Assembly: GCA_947044365.1 (NCBI GenBank)
Contig: OX345636.1
Span: 48,462,896-48,526,895, forward strand
From: Petrosia ficiformis
Lineage: Eukaryota > Porifera > Demospongiae > Haplosclerida > Petrosiidae
DNA: 64,000 nucleotides
Reading direction: 5' to 3'
A program made the position numbers and the translations under genes. Positions 45,053 to 54,923 of this stretch are shown one piece after another (the first letter of the stretch is position 1; each line of letters starts with the position of its first letter). Below the pieces are notes generated by a model, which was not told where the DNA came from, ran no database searches, and worked only from the letters and a program-made list of their open reading frames with translations.

Positions 45053-46135
45053 CTTTAAAGAAGATTATAGAAGATGCAGCAATAATTATGATAGTAAACA
45101 TGCAATATAAATGTAATGAACTGAACTGAACGATGGTAGAGAAATGCAGAGCAAGGTGATCAGTGTAGCTGAGTAGTTTAGCGACTACATTAACTACTGA
45201 ACTTAAGCTGGATCATTAGGTTGTTCAGTGTGGTAAGATTAGGAGTATGCCCCCAAGAATGGCTCGGTGTTTTTAATTATACATGTATATAGAGTGTCAG
45301 AAGACCAGAATAATAATAAACATTCAAATACAGATGTGATTTTAAACACAATATTCCATTAGTATTTTTAGCATGATGCTTTGCCTGGCCATTCATTAAT
45401 ATTAAACAGATTTTAATATTATAATTACATATAAGTATAGCTATGCAATTACATGAAAAATGTTTGGCATTTCAATAATTATAGGTGTGTGGTAAATTAT
45501 ACATGTCAAAAGTCACTCATGAGTTCTCTTTGTATTCTAGTTTTCTTTAAACTTTTGACGAAAGTTAACTGCTCTTTGGGCATCATAATTAATTTTTATG
45601 GGTGCTTTTTTATGTAACAGTCATAACAATACATCATACACAGTGGCGTAGCCTGGAGTGGGCTTGGGCGAGCCAGGCCCACCCAAAATGTTTGAGTGCC
45701 CTGAATATTCCGTATTAAGCATCGTGTTAAACATGTCAGCTGACAGCAGAAAATGATGTCAACATTATTAAACTATTGGATAAAGAGAAAAGTATACATT
45801 TTATACAACATGAAATATGAATGTTAATGCACACACACACGTAAATGCAAATCTGATTGATTAGCCACAACACTCATTGCTATACGTAGCTCAACTGCGA
45901 TTTTGATTGACCATGCCCCTCATAAATAATTAATGAGTGCACATAGGCTGGCTATGCCACTGATCATACATTCTAGGCAGTTCACTGAACCAAAGGGCCA
46001 GCCACCTCTGCTGGGCTCTTATGATAGCATTTTTAAAAACCTTAACTTTCTATGACTGAGGTAACTGGCCTCTATACTACCTAAACCTACACCAACATAA
46101 TTAGTATATAATATAATTACCGGTATATATGTTAA
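45053..46135. other. Region upstream of P450 exon 2, no exon found
   Basis: The missing first P450 exon should lie here or further right. I searched the minus strand for a hydrophobic stretch followed by a Pro-rich PGPP-like hinge and did not find one. CAGTGGCGTAGCCTGGAGTG at 45642-45661 looks like an isolated hAT terminal repeat. 45795-46250 belongs to a duplicated intergenic block. Confidence 0.5.
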
Positions 46136-46250
46136 GGTTATAACGCGGCACGAGGGTTATATCAGATTTATAAACACCTCACCCTCAGGCTCGGTTTTTA
46201 TAAACCTGATATTTACCCGAGTCCACGTTATAACCATTATATATCATAAT
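45795..46250. repeat. Duplicated intergenic block, copy 2 (left part)
   Basis: Matches 34645-35440 with deletions, and includes the sister hairpin 46136-46235 (GGTTATAACGCGGCACGAGG ... CGTTATAACC). The right part of the block is found at 47820-48035. Confidence 0.7.
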
Positions 46251-46605
46251 TAGTTGACATACTGCGCATGTGCACATGACTTAATTTTAAGGCAGGAGCT
46301 ACAAGATAGCATTGAGGAAGAAGGTTGATCTGAGAAAAATGAAAATTTAGAAGACAGACCCATGAAGAAACATTGTTTATCGTTTATCATGCTTTAAAGG
46401 TATTTTCAACAAATGGTTGACTGTGTTCACCGCTGAAAGTCTGTTTCAAGCAAAATAATGTTTCGTATAATAATTTTCCATTTAATTCAACCTTTTGCAT
46501 TTCTTTTTTATCAGGAGCTTATGAGCTCCTGTTTGTATATTTAATGATATTTGTTTAAGTTTGAGGTGTTAACAAGGTGACAGGGTTTATATCAAAGATC
46601 AAAGA

Positions 46606-46690
46606 GATATAATTATATGACCCATGTGGGCATTTATATACCAGCCTCAGACTGGTATATAAATGCCCACATGGGTCATATAATTATATC
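46606..46690. repeat. Perfect 39-bp stem palindrome
   Basis: GATATAATTATATGACCCAT ... is followed after the 7-base loop CCTCAGA by its exact reverse complement. It lies among copies of TATAATTATATCC. Non-coding. Confidence 0.85.
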
Positions 46691-46949
46691 CTATAATTAT
46701 ATCCTATAATTATATCATAATTATAATTATATCCTATGTCCTATACATACAGACTGTCTGTATGTATAGGACATAGCCCTGGCAGTTATCCAAACAGTGT
46801 ATTTTATACCACAAAAGTATGTAATTAAATTATTTGACATCACATGTCAATCAGAAGCCAAAGTACTATCCCAACTAGTGTTTACTGTAAAAACTATGAA
46901 AATAGATTTAGTGGCTAGATATCCCTGTCTATATCCATGTTACGCTCTA

Positions 46950-47017
46950 GCGGTACATCAATGGTTATACCATGGTGCGTGGGCGATCGCCATGGTAACC
47001 TTTGATGTACCGCGATT
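46950..47017. repeat. Hairpin GCGGTACATCAATGGTTATAC
   Basis: GCGGTACATCAATGGTTATA then CCATGG pairs with CCATGGTAACCTTTGATGTA then CCGCG around the loop TGCGTGGGCGATCG. Near-perfect stem of about 26 bases, unusually GC-rich at its tip. Confidence 0.75.
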
Positions 47018-47262
47018 AAATAACATGTCAAATGTGATTCACTTGCATACTTTTGAGCTAAGTATCATAATTATATAACAAGAATAATAAAAAACATTTT
47101 CAATAAAAATGAAAGATTTAGGGATGTCAAACCCAAAAAGTATGCAAACAAAATTGGGAGACTAACACAGGACAAATCTGCATAATTATATTATTAGAGC
47201 TTTCAGGTCATCACTTGCAATTAAAATGTAGGCCATTTTTTTTCGGTGTCATCCCTACATAG

Positions 47263-47778
47263 CCTAGTTGTTTTGGTACAGAAAATATGTGCTGGATTTA
47301 GTTTTAGTTAACAGACATTAGAAGTAAATACTTTTGATTTGGTTTTTAACAAGTAATGAAATTTTAGTAATAGGTAGTAAAACTAAGTAACTCAAAAACT
47401 ATTTTAGTTTTAGTTTTGGTTCTGCATGGTGTTAAGCAATGTCTTTCTGAGCTTAATTTTACTGAATCAAAATGGTTGCACGTGCATAGAGCACATGGCA
47501 AATATAATTAATAAGAATACCACAGTTTAATTAGTTTATACAACCATACTTCACACATCTCTATAAACAAAATGCAGGGCTGACAGTCCAAGCTTTACCA
47601 AAACAAACAGTCAAAGTTTGTTTTTAGTTACAGTTCTACAAATACGTTTGTCAACTTTTAGTTATAGTATTGGTTCTTGCAGAATCATATGAAATTAGTT
47701 GTGGTTTAGTTAACTAATACATTTATGTGGCATACTAAAATATTTTAGTTTTAGTTACAGTTAACCAAAACAACATGG
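47263..47778. mobile_element. hAT-like MITE, TTTTAGTTA family, complete
   Basis: Flanked by the perfect 8-bp direct repeat CTACATAG (47255-47262, 47779-47786). Ends CCTAGTTGTTTTGGTACAG and, reversed, CCATGTTGTTTTGGTTAACT. The interior is built from TTTTAGTTA-type words. Same family as 27195-27462. Confidence 0.8.
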
Positions 47779-48039
47779 CTACATAGAGAGTACTAATGCA
47801 GGCTCTGATTATGTATACAAATTATATGTAATTTATATAATATAGACAAAATTTGCTTACCATCTTCCTTTTGGGGTAGGTACATGTGAATATCTGTGAT
47901 GTATAATTAACAGATACACTGTATAAATCACAAATAGTACCAGTATTATTGTTAAGACTAGTGCGGCAAGTTCAGACAACATTACAGCTCCGAGCTAACA
48001 TTGAACACGGGCAATACCAGAGAATGAAGGGCGTGACTG

Positions 48040-48310
48040 ACTGCACTGATGAATGCACTAAAGTGCAGAACTATTGCATGGCGTTAGAACAACTTTGCCC
48101 AAGTAACATATTGCAACAGCCCAAAACACAGTAGTACGTCATGAATATGCAAATTATGGGGATAGCATGACCATTAGATCTCTTGAGAACTAGCGAATTT
48201 CTAGACAAAAATTCACAAATAGCTGTATAAACACTCGTTAGGACGATAGACAAAGCCCAAGAAACAAAGCTTCAAAGATACAAAAGTTAGTGTTTCAGTG
48301 TTTTCTGGGG
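48040..48310. repeat. Dispersed repeat with GGGGATAGCATGRCCATYAGA, copy 1
   Basis: About 260 bases match 57955-58260 in the same orientation, from CACTAAAGTGCAGAAC to AAGTTAGTGTTTCAGTGTTT. The two copies then diverge. No domain in short ORFs on either strand. Confidence 0.7.
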
Positions 48311-48399
48311 GAAGGAAAATAAGCGGAAACGGCGGTAACGGCGGAAACTGAAATAAACATTTAACATTTGTGATGAACAAAATCATGTTTAGCAAAAGT

Positions 48400-50720
48400 T
48401 GTTGATGTTTATAAGGTGTTAGGAGTGCTCTGGAACATTTTAACTGGTGATTTGGTATTCTATCTCAACGACATAGCTTTGACTTGCTACTAAATAGAAC
48501 CCACTAAAATAAATGCAGTGAGTCTAACAGCAAAGTTTTATGATCCACTCGGGTTTGTTTCCCTTATCACTATTCAGTTGAAAATGTTTTTTTCAGAGTT
48601 TGTGTAAGGCAGGTGTTGTGGAGAATTGTTAGATCTGTGGAAAGGATTGACTTCAGGTTTGCTGAAAGCAGAGACCATTATGGTTCCAAGATACTTATTT
48701 GAAAATTTTTGGACTAGTCAAGGAATACAATCTTCCAGAATTCATTAAAGGCATTTGGTGCACTACTAGTACTGCACTTAAACATGAATGCAGATGGCAG
48801 AAGCCACCTATGAATCCATACCAACAAGACGAAGGTCACTCCTTTACAAACGCAAACTATCCCCAGGTTTGAGCTACTTGCTGCTCTTCTCTTAGCCAAA
48901 CTCAGCATTGAAGTCTGAATTTGTACTGAATGATCCAGCATGTTTCACAGATTCAAAGGTGGGATTGAAGGTTGTAATCGTGAGTGGAAACAACTCATTT
49001 AGAGCCGTGTAATAGAGATAATATGACTAGTATCGGTCAACTACTGAAAAACCAGTCTTTGTAAAGACAGACCTCCCAACATACCGTCAACAGGTATTTT
49101 GCCCAATGAGCTAAAGTATACCTCACTATGTTGGAATGGTCCTGAGTGGTTAACCAATTTTGAAGAAGCCTCTGAAAATATTGCAATCTCATGAGATTGT
49201 TTAGTGGAGATGAAAAAGCCAGAGGAATCACTTAACCTACTCATAACTGAGAAATCGGTTAAACTTGATTTGATTCTCGATTGTGAGAATTTTAGCAGCT
49301 TCTGAAGACGTAATCTCACATATTTTGAAATTTGCGGAACTCCTTAAGGCCAAAACAAGAAAAACCACTGTACTGTGAAATATCTTCAAATGACTTGTTG
49401 CAATTGGTGGATGAAGGATACTGGTTGAGGACCAACAAGAGATACCGTGTTTGGAAGCAACAGTTTAGTATCTTTGCTGATCAATCTGGTTTGTTGAGAT
49501 GTCATGCAAGGCAGAGTTGCCAATACTGTGGAACAAAATACCCTATTTTACTAAATCAGTGTCACGAACAAGTCAAGCACAATAAAGTGAAGGAAACATT
49601 GACTTAGTTGAGATCAAAGTATTGGATTGTGAAGTGAAGATCGCTAGTATAAAAGTTGATTCATCAGTTTGATATCTGCCAAAGGAGAGAAGGAAAGCCC
49701 TACATTTACTTACCTCCTCCTCCTCCTTTACCCAACTTTAGAGTGAATGAAGCTACATTCTTTTACACCGGGCAAGTCCTCTCGCTGTGAGGTATCTGCT
49801 GATACAGCCTCAAAGAAGCCTTGGATCTGTCTATACACTTGTTATGTGGTCAGAGAAGTAAATTTTGACATCATGTTTAACCCAGACCTTTTTAAATAAT
49901 TTCAGACGATTTACTACTAAACAAGAATTTCCACTAAAGTTTGTCTTGGACAATGTGAAGACATTTAAGTTGGCTGTAAGAATTATCAAGAAGATCTTAA
50001 CACATCCTGATGTCTGACAGCACTTCAATGAACTTCTCATTAGTTGGTTCATTAATTTGGAGAGTGCTCCCTGGTGGGAGGATTCTTTGAAAGGATGATA
50101 AAATCATTAAAGAGGTATTTGAAGACGACTATTGGGAATTATTCTGGAAAAGTGTAGCCCATCCTATACGTTTCGAAGTATAGAGGGGCTGCGCTCGCAA
50201 GACTATTTGGGAATGCAACCTTAAATTACTTAAAGCAGTTGCTAAACTGTCATTTGTTTCTACTAAAGATATAGAGGAGCCATTGGTTAGTTGATCGGAA
50301 TGTGCTAAATTTACCAGCATGGCCCTATATGGACAACCTTGACTACAGCACACAATCATTTTCAATTGAGCTGACCAGGATTTCAACAAAACACTTGGAA
50401 AGATGCATAGAGATCCCGAATACCTTATTGAATTGCGAGAGAGTCATTGCTACCAAACCCAAACTGGAGAAGCACTAGTGTTGTATATGTTGGCAATGTA
50501 GTAATACTTTACAATCATGATTAGCCCAAAAGGCTCTGGAAGCTTGCTATTGTGAAGGCAGTAATGATGAGATGCGATGGTCATATCAGAGGAGATGTAG
50601 TCAGAGTCCATGCACTAAAGAGGAAATCAACTGATGTTATTGAAACGTTTTGTTTGTCACCATTAGAAATTCAAACTCGGCCAAGATCTACAGAGCATGG
50701 CATCGAGTCAACAGACACCC
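48400..50720 (+). pseudogene. BEL/Pao LTR retrotransposon pol, heavily decayed
   Basis: Ordered pieces of the pol polyprotein in shifting plus-strand frames: the end of reverse transcriptase and the linker (AKFYDPLGFVSLITIQLKMF-like, 48526-48590), an RNase-H region with ACFTDSKV (about 48930), the zinc-binding HHCC-like and integrase N-terminal part (QQFSIFADQSGLLRCH, about 49460; VKETL, 49590), an integrase region with FVLDN (about 49940) and NLESAPWW (about 50055), and the C-terminal DUF5641-like DVVRVHALKRKSTD (about 50600). Many stops and frame changes. Protease, most of the RT, gag and LTRs were not seen. Annotated as a dead relic only. Confidence 0.75.
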
Positions 50721-51079
50721 AACTGAAACAAGCATCTGCCATAAGAGTTGCCGAGAAATGCAAGGGTTCAATCAAAGAGAAAGCTCAAGTCAAGATTAAA
50801 ACTATGAGCAACTTGATTACTGTGATTACCTACTTGTATTCATTTGTTTCATTTACATTGAATATTGTATTTTCTTTAGTTGACTGATATAATCAAGAGG
50901 TTAGATACTCATTTTGGTTAATACTATTTTTTTTGATAAATTAGAAGTACCATGTTATTTAACTTATTTTTAAAAGATTTTGGAATTTTTTTTGCTCTTT
51001 AGGGATTAGGTGCGTTGGGTGTTTGGTCATCATGCAAGACAACCATCAATTATTATAATTATGATTTCCTCAGTTTTTA

Positions 51080-51230
51080 AAATAATATTCATCCACTATT
51101 GTATCAAGAATCTAACAAATCATAGAGATTAGGCAGATGACATGGAGAAAAGTCTCTGTATGGTACTGACTGGGTAAGAGCATGGTTCATCCATTATTGT
51201 TTTGAGTGCCTAATGGCTAGTGGGTAGTGT
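51080..51230 (+). pseudogene. Fourth pyruvate kinase relic (exon 6)
   Basis: Matches intact kinase exon 6 from the ATTCATCCACT region through GACATGGAGAAAAG and GGTACTGACTGGGTAAGAGC, to TTGTTTTGAGTG, with deletions and lost frame; the following 3' region (about 51300-51400) also resembles the intact gene's 3' flank. Sits about 900 bases from the receptor B stop codon, tail to tail. Confidence 0.7.
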
Positions 51231-51399
51231 TGTGTGAGTAGAATCTACAAGGCAAGTAGCTTGAAACAATGATAGCATTTTACAGTTATTATGTTACAAT
51301 ACAGAGCTGCAGCTGACTGAATTGTAATATTATGAGTATTAGTAAATTTCATATAGCATATGTAGTTTAAATTTCTTCATGGGAGCTACCGTATAGCTA

Positions 51400-52142
51400 A
51401 TAATGTTGGAGGGGTAAAACATAATTTTTGTAACCTGACTCACGATTGGGCAAAAGAGTACATGGAAACAGAAATAATCTTGTTTGAAGCCTATCGCTGT
51501 CGAATCACAGCTTGAAATCAAGTCCAATTGAAGTAGTGGATGCACATGCATATAATCTCAGTATAATAATTGTAATAATTATTGTAATACGCATACATAA
51601 TGAAATTATGATCTCAGTTTATTAATTAATGAGTTACAATCAAGTATTGTTTGTACTTGTCAGTTGTTTCTCAATCACACTCCAACACCTGTGGCAAAGG
51701 GTTCGGTACTATGATTGCAATTTTAATTATCTTTATGAGATATACAAAGACAAAAGAAAAACATTTTAATGGTGACATACATGTACATGTACATGTATTT
51801 ATAATCCAATTTCAATTATCCTTATACTGTCTATTAGGTATATATACAAAGAAGCAGAATAAAATTTTAATTAAATCATTTTAGGTTTTCAAACCCTCTT
51901 TCTGCATCTAATACGGGATATTGGACATGATAATTGACTACAGTATAATTATCTTTTACCATCCAGTCACAACAACAATTAAGTTATGATTTGCATCCTT
52001 CCAATTTTACTAAACAAAACATTTGTACAATTCTATTTTTGCAGTGTACATAAGTAAAGTAGAATGAAATCGATCATAAAATGGATAATAATCATAATTA
52101 CATATATAGGTACAAAATTAATAAATATTATATTCAACGATA
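51400..52142. other. Gene-free stretch before receptor B
   Basis: AT-rich; contains ACATACATGTACATGTACATG-type sequence at 51776-51800 and no supported gene. The AATAAA signal seen after receptor A is not conserved here on the minus strand. Confidence 0.5.
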
Positions 52143-54794
52143 TTATGTGGAATTATTGTCAGATTCAATTTCTTCAGCAATAATGTCCATAGTCTGGTTA
52201 GGAGTTAAAAATGGTCTTTTGTTGCCCAAAGCAATGGTTTTCTGTGTGGATGTGGTTTCTTCAAATGATAGCAGAGGTGAGGAGACCACTGATGATTTAG
52301 TGTTCAAAAAACCATCAGATTTTGTTCTCCTTACATTAATATTTTGGGTTCGTCTATGAGCAGGAACATGATATGACATTTTACTATATCTTGTATTAGT
52401 ATGTTGATGCGAAGTGTTGGTAGAGCTCACTGTATTGTATTTTGATATTACCAAAGGTCCAATTGTTTCATTTCGTTTTTTGTATAATATAACAACTTTT
52501 GGAATAAAGACTGTGAATAGAATAATGTAACAGCAAGTGGCTACTGTTACATTGATGGCAACGAAAGACCAGAGTAATTGATTCCCAAGCAAGGCAAATG
52601 TTGAAATAGGAAGTCCGATAAGAATTATCAAAACCACTCCATAAATTGCCATAGCAATATATTTTGAATCATTAAATGCCTTTGATTTGATTTTATGACT
52701 TTGAATAGCTAGAAATACACCAAATACAAGCATAAGAAGCTTGTAAATCATCAATATTCCCACAAATACTCCATTGAGTCTTTGACCTTCACATAATCGG
52801 ATGGAATATGTGTATTCTGTAGTAAACACTTTATATTCAACAGATTTTAAAGGTCCAAATCCTAACAAAAAACAGAAAATGAGCAAGTCAACTCCTAACA
52901 TCACTGCTACAATAATGTATAAAACATAATCTTTATACATACGATGTTTGGCCCAAGGGTTACGAAATATCATGTAGATTCGCCAGGTCTTGACAAGCAA
53001 AGCACCAAATGATAGGGTGAATGCACTGCACACCATTAGTACACTACTGTTACAAAAATAAGTACGTGCGCTCTCAGGAATTCCATAGTAACCTTCTAAT
53101 GAGAAACTAGTTATGGACAAAAATCCTACAACACATCCAAGTATAATTAAATTATTAATGTGTGGACTGGAGGCCTTGATGAGACGCCGATTACGAAAGT
53201 AACAGTTGAAGGAAAAAAATATGCCTGATAAAATGAGACTCAACAGTGTTAGTACCATCATGAAAATACCGACCCATGTAGGTATCGTTACATTTACTAC
53301 ACTTGGTCTATCTTTAGGTGGCTCATCTCCAATCCATACAAAACTGGAATTATTATCCCAAGTAACATTGTCAGAGTCAGATGGATAAATGGCAACAGGT
53401 ACAAATGCATCTCCTTGAAACTGTGAAATAAAGACATCCACATTTGGATGATGTCTCTGCTTTGTAAAATCTATCTTTTTGTACACACCATCAAAGGAAA
53501 CATTTTCAAAATTATCAATTATGATTTGAGACACCTGTGTATTGGATTGTGGTATATAATCTTCAAGTGTCCATCCATTTTCAGCAAGTGGCTCAATAGA
53601 AGCATTTATACCAAGTGCAATAAGCCACATAGCATCGTAGGCAGCTCCTGCAATAACTAAGTCACTACTTTCAATAACTATACTTGCATTGAGCTCTTCA
53701 AGATAATCACTCAACTTAGCTTCAAAATCTGCACCATGTAAAATGTTCTTCTTCCAGTTGTCTTCTTCCAGTTCTTTCTTTTGCTCCTCCTTCTCATTTT
53801 CAATACTGAAATGTACACTGATACTTGACTGTGATCCTTTTAATACTAAATTAACAGGTGGACAGCTGGAAGCATTACAGAAATTGATTTCAGAAGTACC
53901 AAATTGACCCATAAATATTGTTTGATATGCAGCTCCTGTCAATCCAGAAAGTTCAAGAAACCAAACAGCATATGGATAGTTCCCAGGATCAGCTATAATA
54001 ATGAATACACGACAAAAACTCCCATTCAAAAATTGAATATCTCTTTCTGTTACCGAGTGAATTACAGTAAAGTTGAATGATTTTTCTCCCAAATACTGGA
54101 TTAAAGAGTCACTTAATTTAATATTGAAGTTGTCCCCTTGAACAGCAAGACAGATTCTCTCCCAACGAAACCTGTTCAATAAAGCATAAACACCTTTATT
54201 TAATTCTGTTATTGGAGGAACAGTACGAAAGAAGCCTCTGTATTGCTCTGAATCAACTAGTTCAGGAGTATTTGAGCCATATGATACAGTTATAACATTA
54301 CTATTGACGGTTACAAACTCACCCACATATTCTGTAGGTCTATTACAGTGTGGTCCTAATATTATAACTGGTCTGTTTGGTCTTAGAGCTTCTTCTGCAA
54401 CACTGTACAGACTTGATCCTATATCACACTCACTATCCACAGATATTAATTCCAAGTTATGACCAGACAGCAAATCATGGGTCTTATTATTAATGTCATC
54501 TAAAGCCATTTGTGCAGCAGCATGAGCCACAATGCCAAAAGCAAAATCACCTTGATATGATGCCTCCAAAGCAGCTCCAGTAAAATAGTATGGAAATAAA
54601 CCAAGTACTCTAATAGTTATGTTGCCTTCTTTTGTACTGAAAGCCTGATCAGTAGATCCACTACCTGAAGTTTGTGCGACACTACTGCCACTTGCAGTGA
54701 AATCGTCTTCGTGCTGAGCTGTACACACAAAATGATTGCAAACAAGACTTAGTATGACAAATAGCACACAAAAAGCTATACATCTTGATTGCAT
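52143..54794 (-). CDS. GABA-B-like class C G-protein-coupled receptor B
   Basis: Intronless paralogue of receptor A, 883 residues, same plan: signal peptide, Venus-flytrap ectodomain, no cysteine-rich linker, seven helices, Ser/Thr-rich tail. Differences from A: an insert SSVAQTSG near residue 37; one extra Asn before KTHDLLSG; loss of the AIEYDF hexapeptide before NASIVIESS; Ser instead of Cys in SECDIGSS, which removes one of two closely spaced cysteines; FCNASSCPPVN in place of FWNAFCPSDN, which adds a cysteine nearby; and a shortened tail. The seven-helix core is nearly unchanged, so changes concentrate in the ligand domain and tail. Intact frame argues for function. Same 129-base gap to the centrin-3 stop as receptor A. 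Confidence 0.93.
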   Translation of the reverse strand: MQSRCIAFCVLFVILSLVCNHFVCTAQHEDDFTASGSSVAQTSGSGSTDQAFSTKEGNITIRVLGLFPYYFTGAALEASYQGDFAFGIVAHAAAQMALDDINNKTHDLLSGHNLELISVDSECDIGSSLYSVAEEALRPNRPVIILGPHCNRPTEYVGEFVTVNSNVITVSYGSNTPELVDSEQYRGFFRTVPPITELNKGVYALLNRFRWERICLAVQGDNFNIKLSDSLIQYLGEKSFNFTVIHSVTERDIQFLNGSFCRVFIIIADPGNYPYAVWFLELSGLTGAAYQTIFMGQFGTSEINFCNASSCPPVNLVLKGSQSSISVHFSIENEKEEQKKELEEDNWKKNILHGADFEAKLSDYLEELNASIVIESSDLVIAGAAYDAMWLIALGINASIEPLAENGWTLEDYIPQSNTQVSQIIIDNFENVSFDGVYKKIDFTKQRHHPNVDVFISQFQGDAFVPVAIYPSDSDNVTWDNNSSFVWIGDEPPKDRPSVVNVTIPTWVGIFMMVLTLLSLILSGIFFSFNCYFRNRRLIKASSPHINNLIILGCVVGFLSITSFSLEGYYGIPESARTYFCNSSVLMVCSAFTLSFGALLVKTWRIYMIFRNPWAKHRMYKDYVLYIIVAVMLGVDLLIFCFLLGFGPLKSVEYKVFTTEYTYSIRLCEGQRLNGVFVGILMIYKLLMLVFGVFLAIQSHKIKSKAFNDSKYIAMAIYGVVLIILIGLPISTFALLGNQLLWSFVAINVTVATCCYIILFTVFIPKVVILYKKRNETIGPLVISKYNTVSSTNTSHQHTNTRYSKMSYHVPAHRRTQNINVRRTKSDGFLNTKSSVVSSPLLSFEETTSTQKTIALGNKRPFLTPNQTMDIIAEEIESDNNST

Positions 54795-54865
54795 GTTTAC
54801 ACTTGCAGATTCTTCCAGTCACACCCAATATGAAAGTACAATTAAATTCATTATGGCAGGAATGA

Positions 54866-54873
54866 TATTTATA
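54866..54873 (-). promoter_or_regulatory. TATA-like box before receptor B
   Basis: TATAAATA 72 bases upstream of the ATG, identical in position to that of receptor A. Confidence 0.45.
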
Positions 54874-54923
54874 GTTCTTATCACAAGAATAAATAATTAT
54901 TAATTATTATTGTTGTTTTGTCG

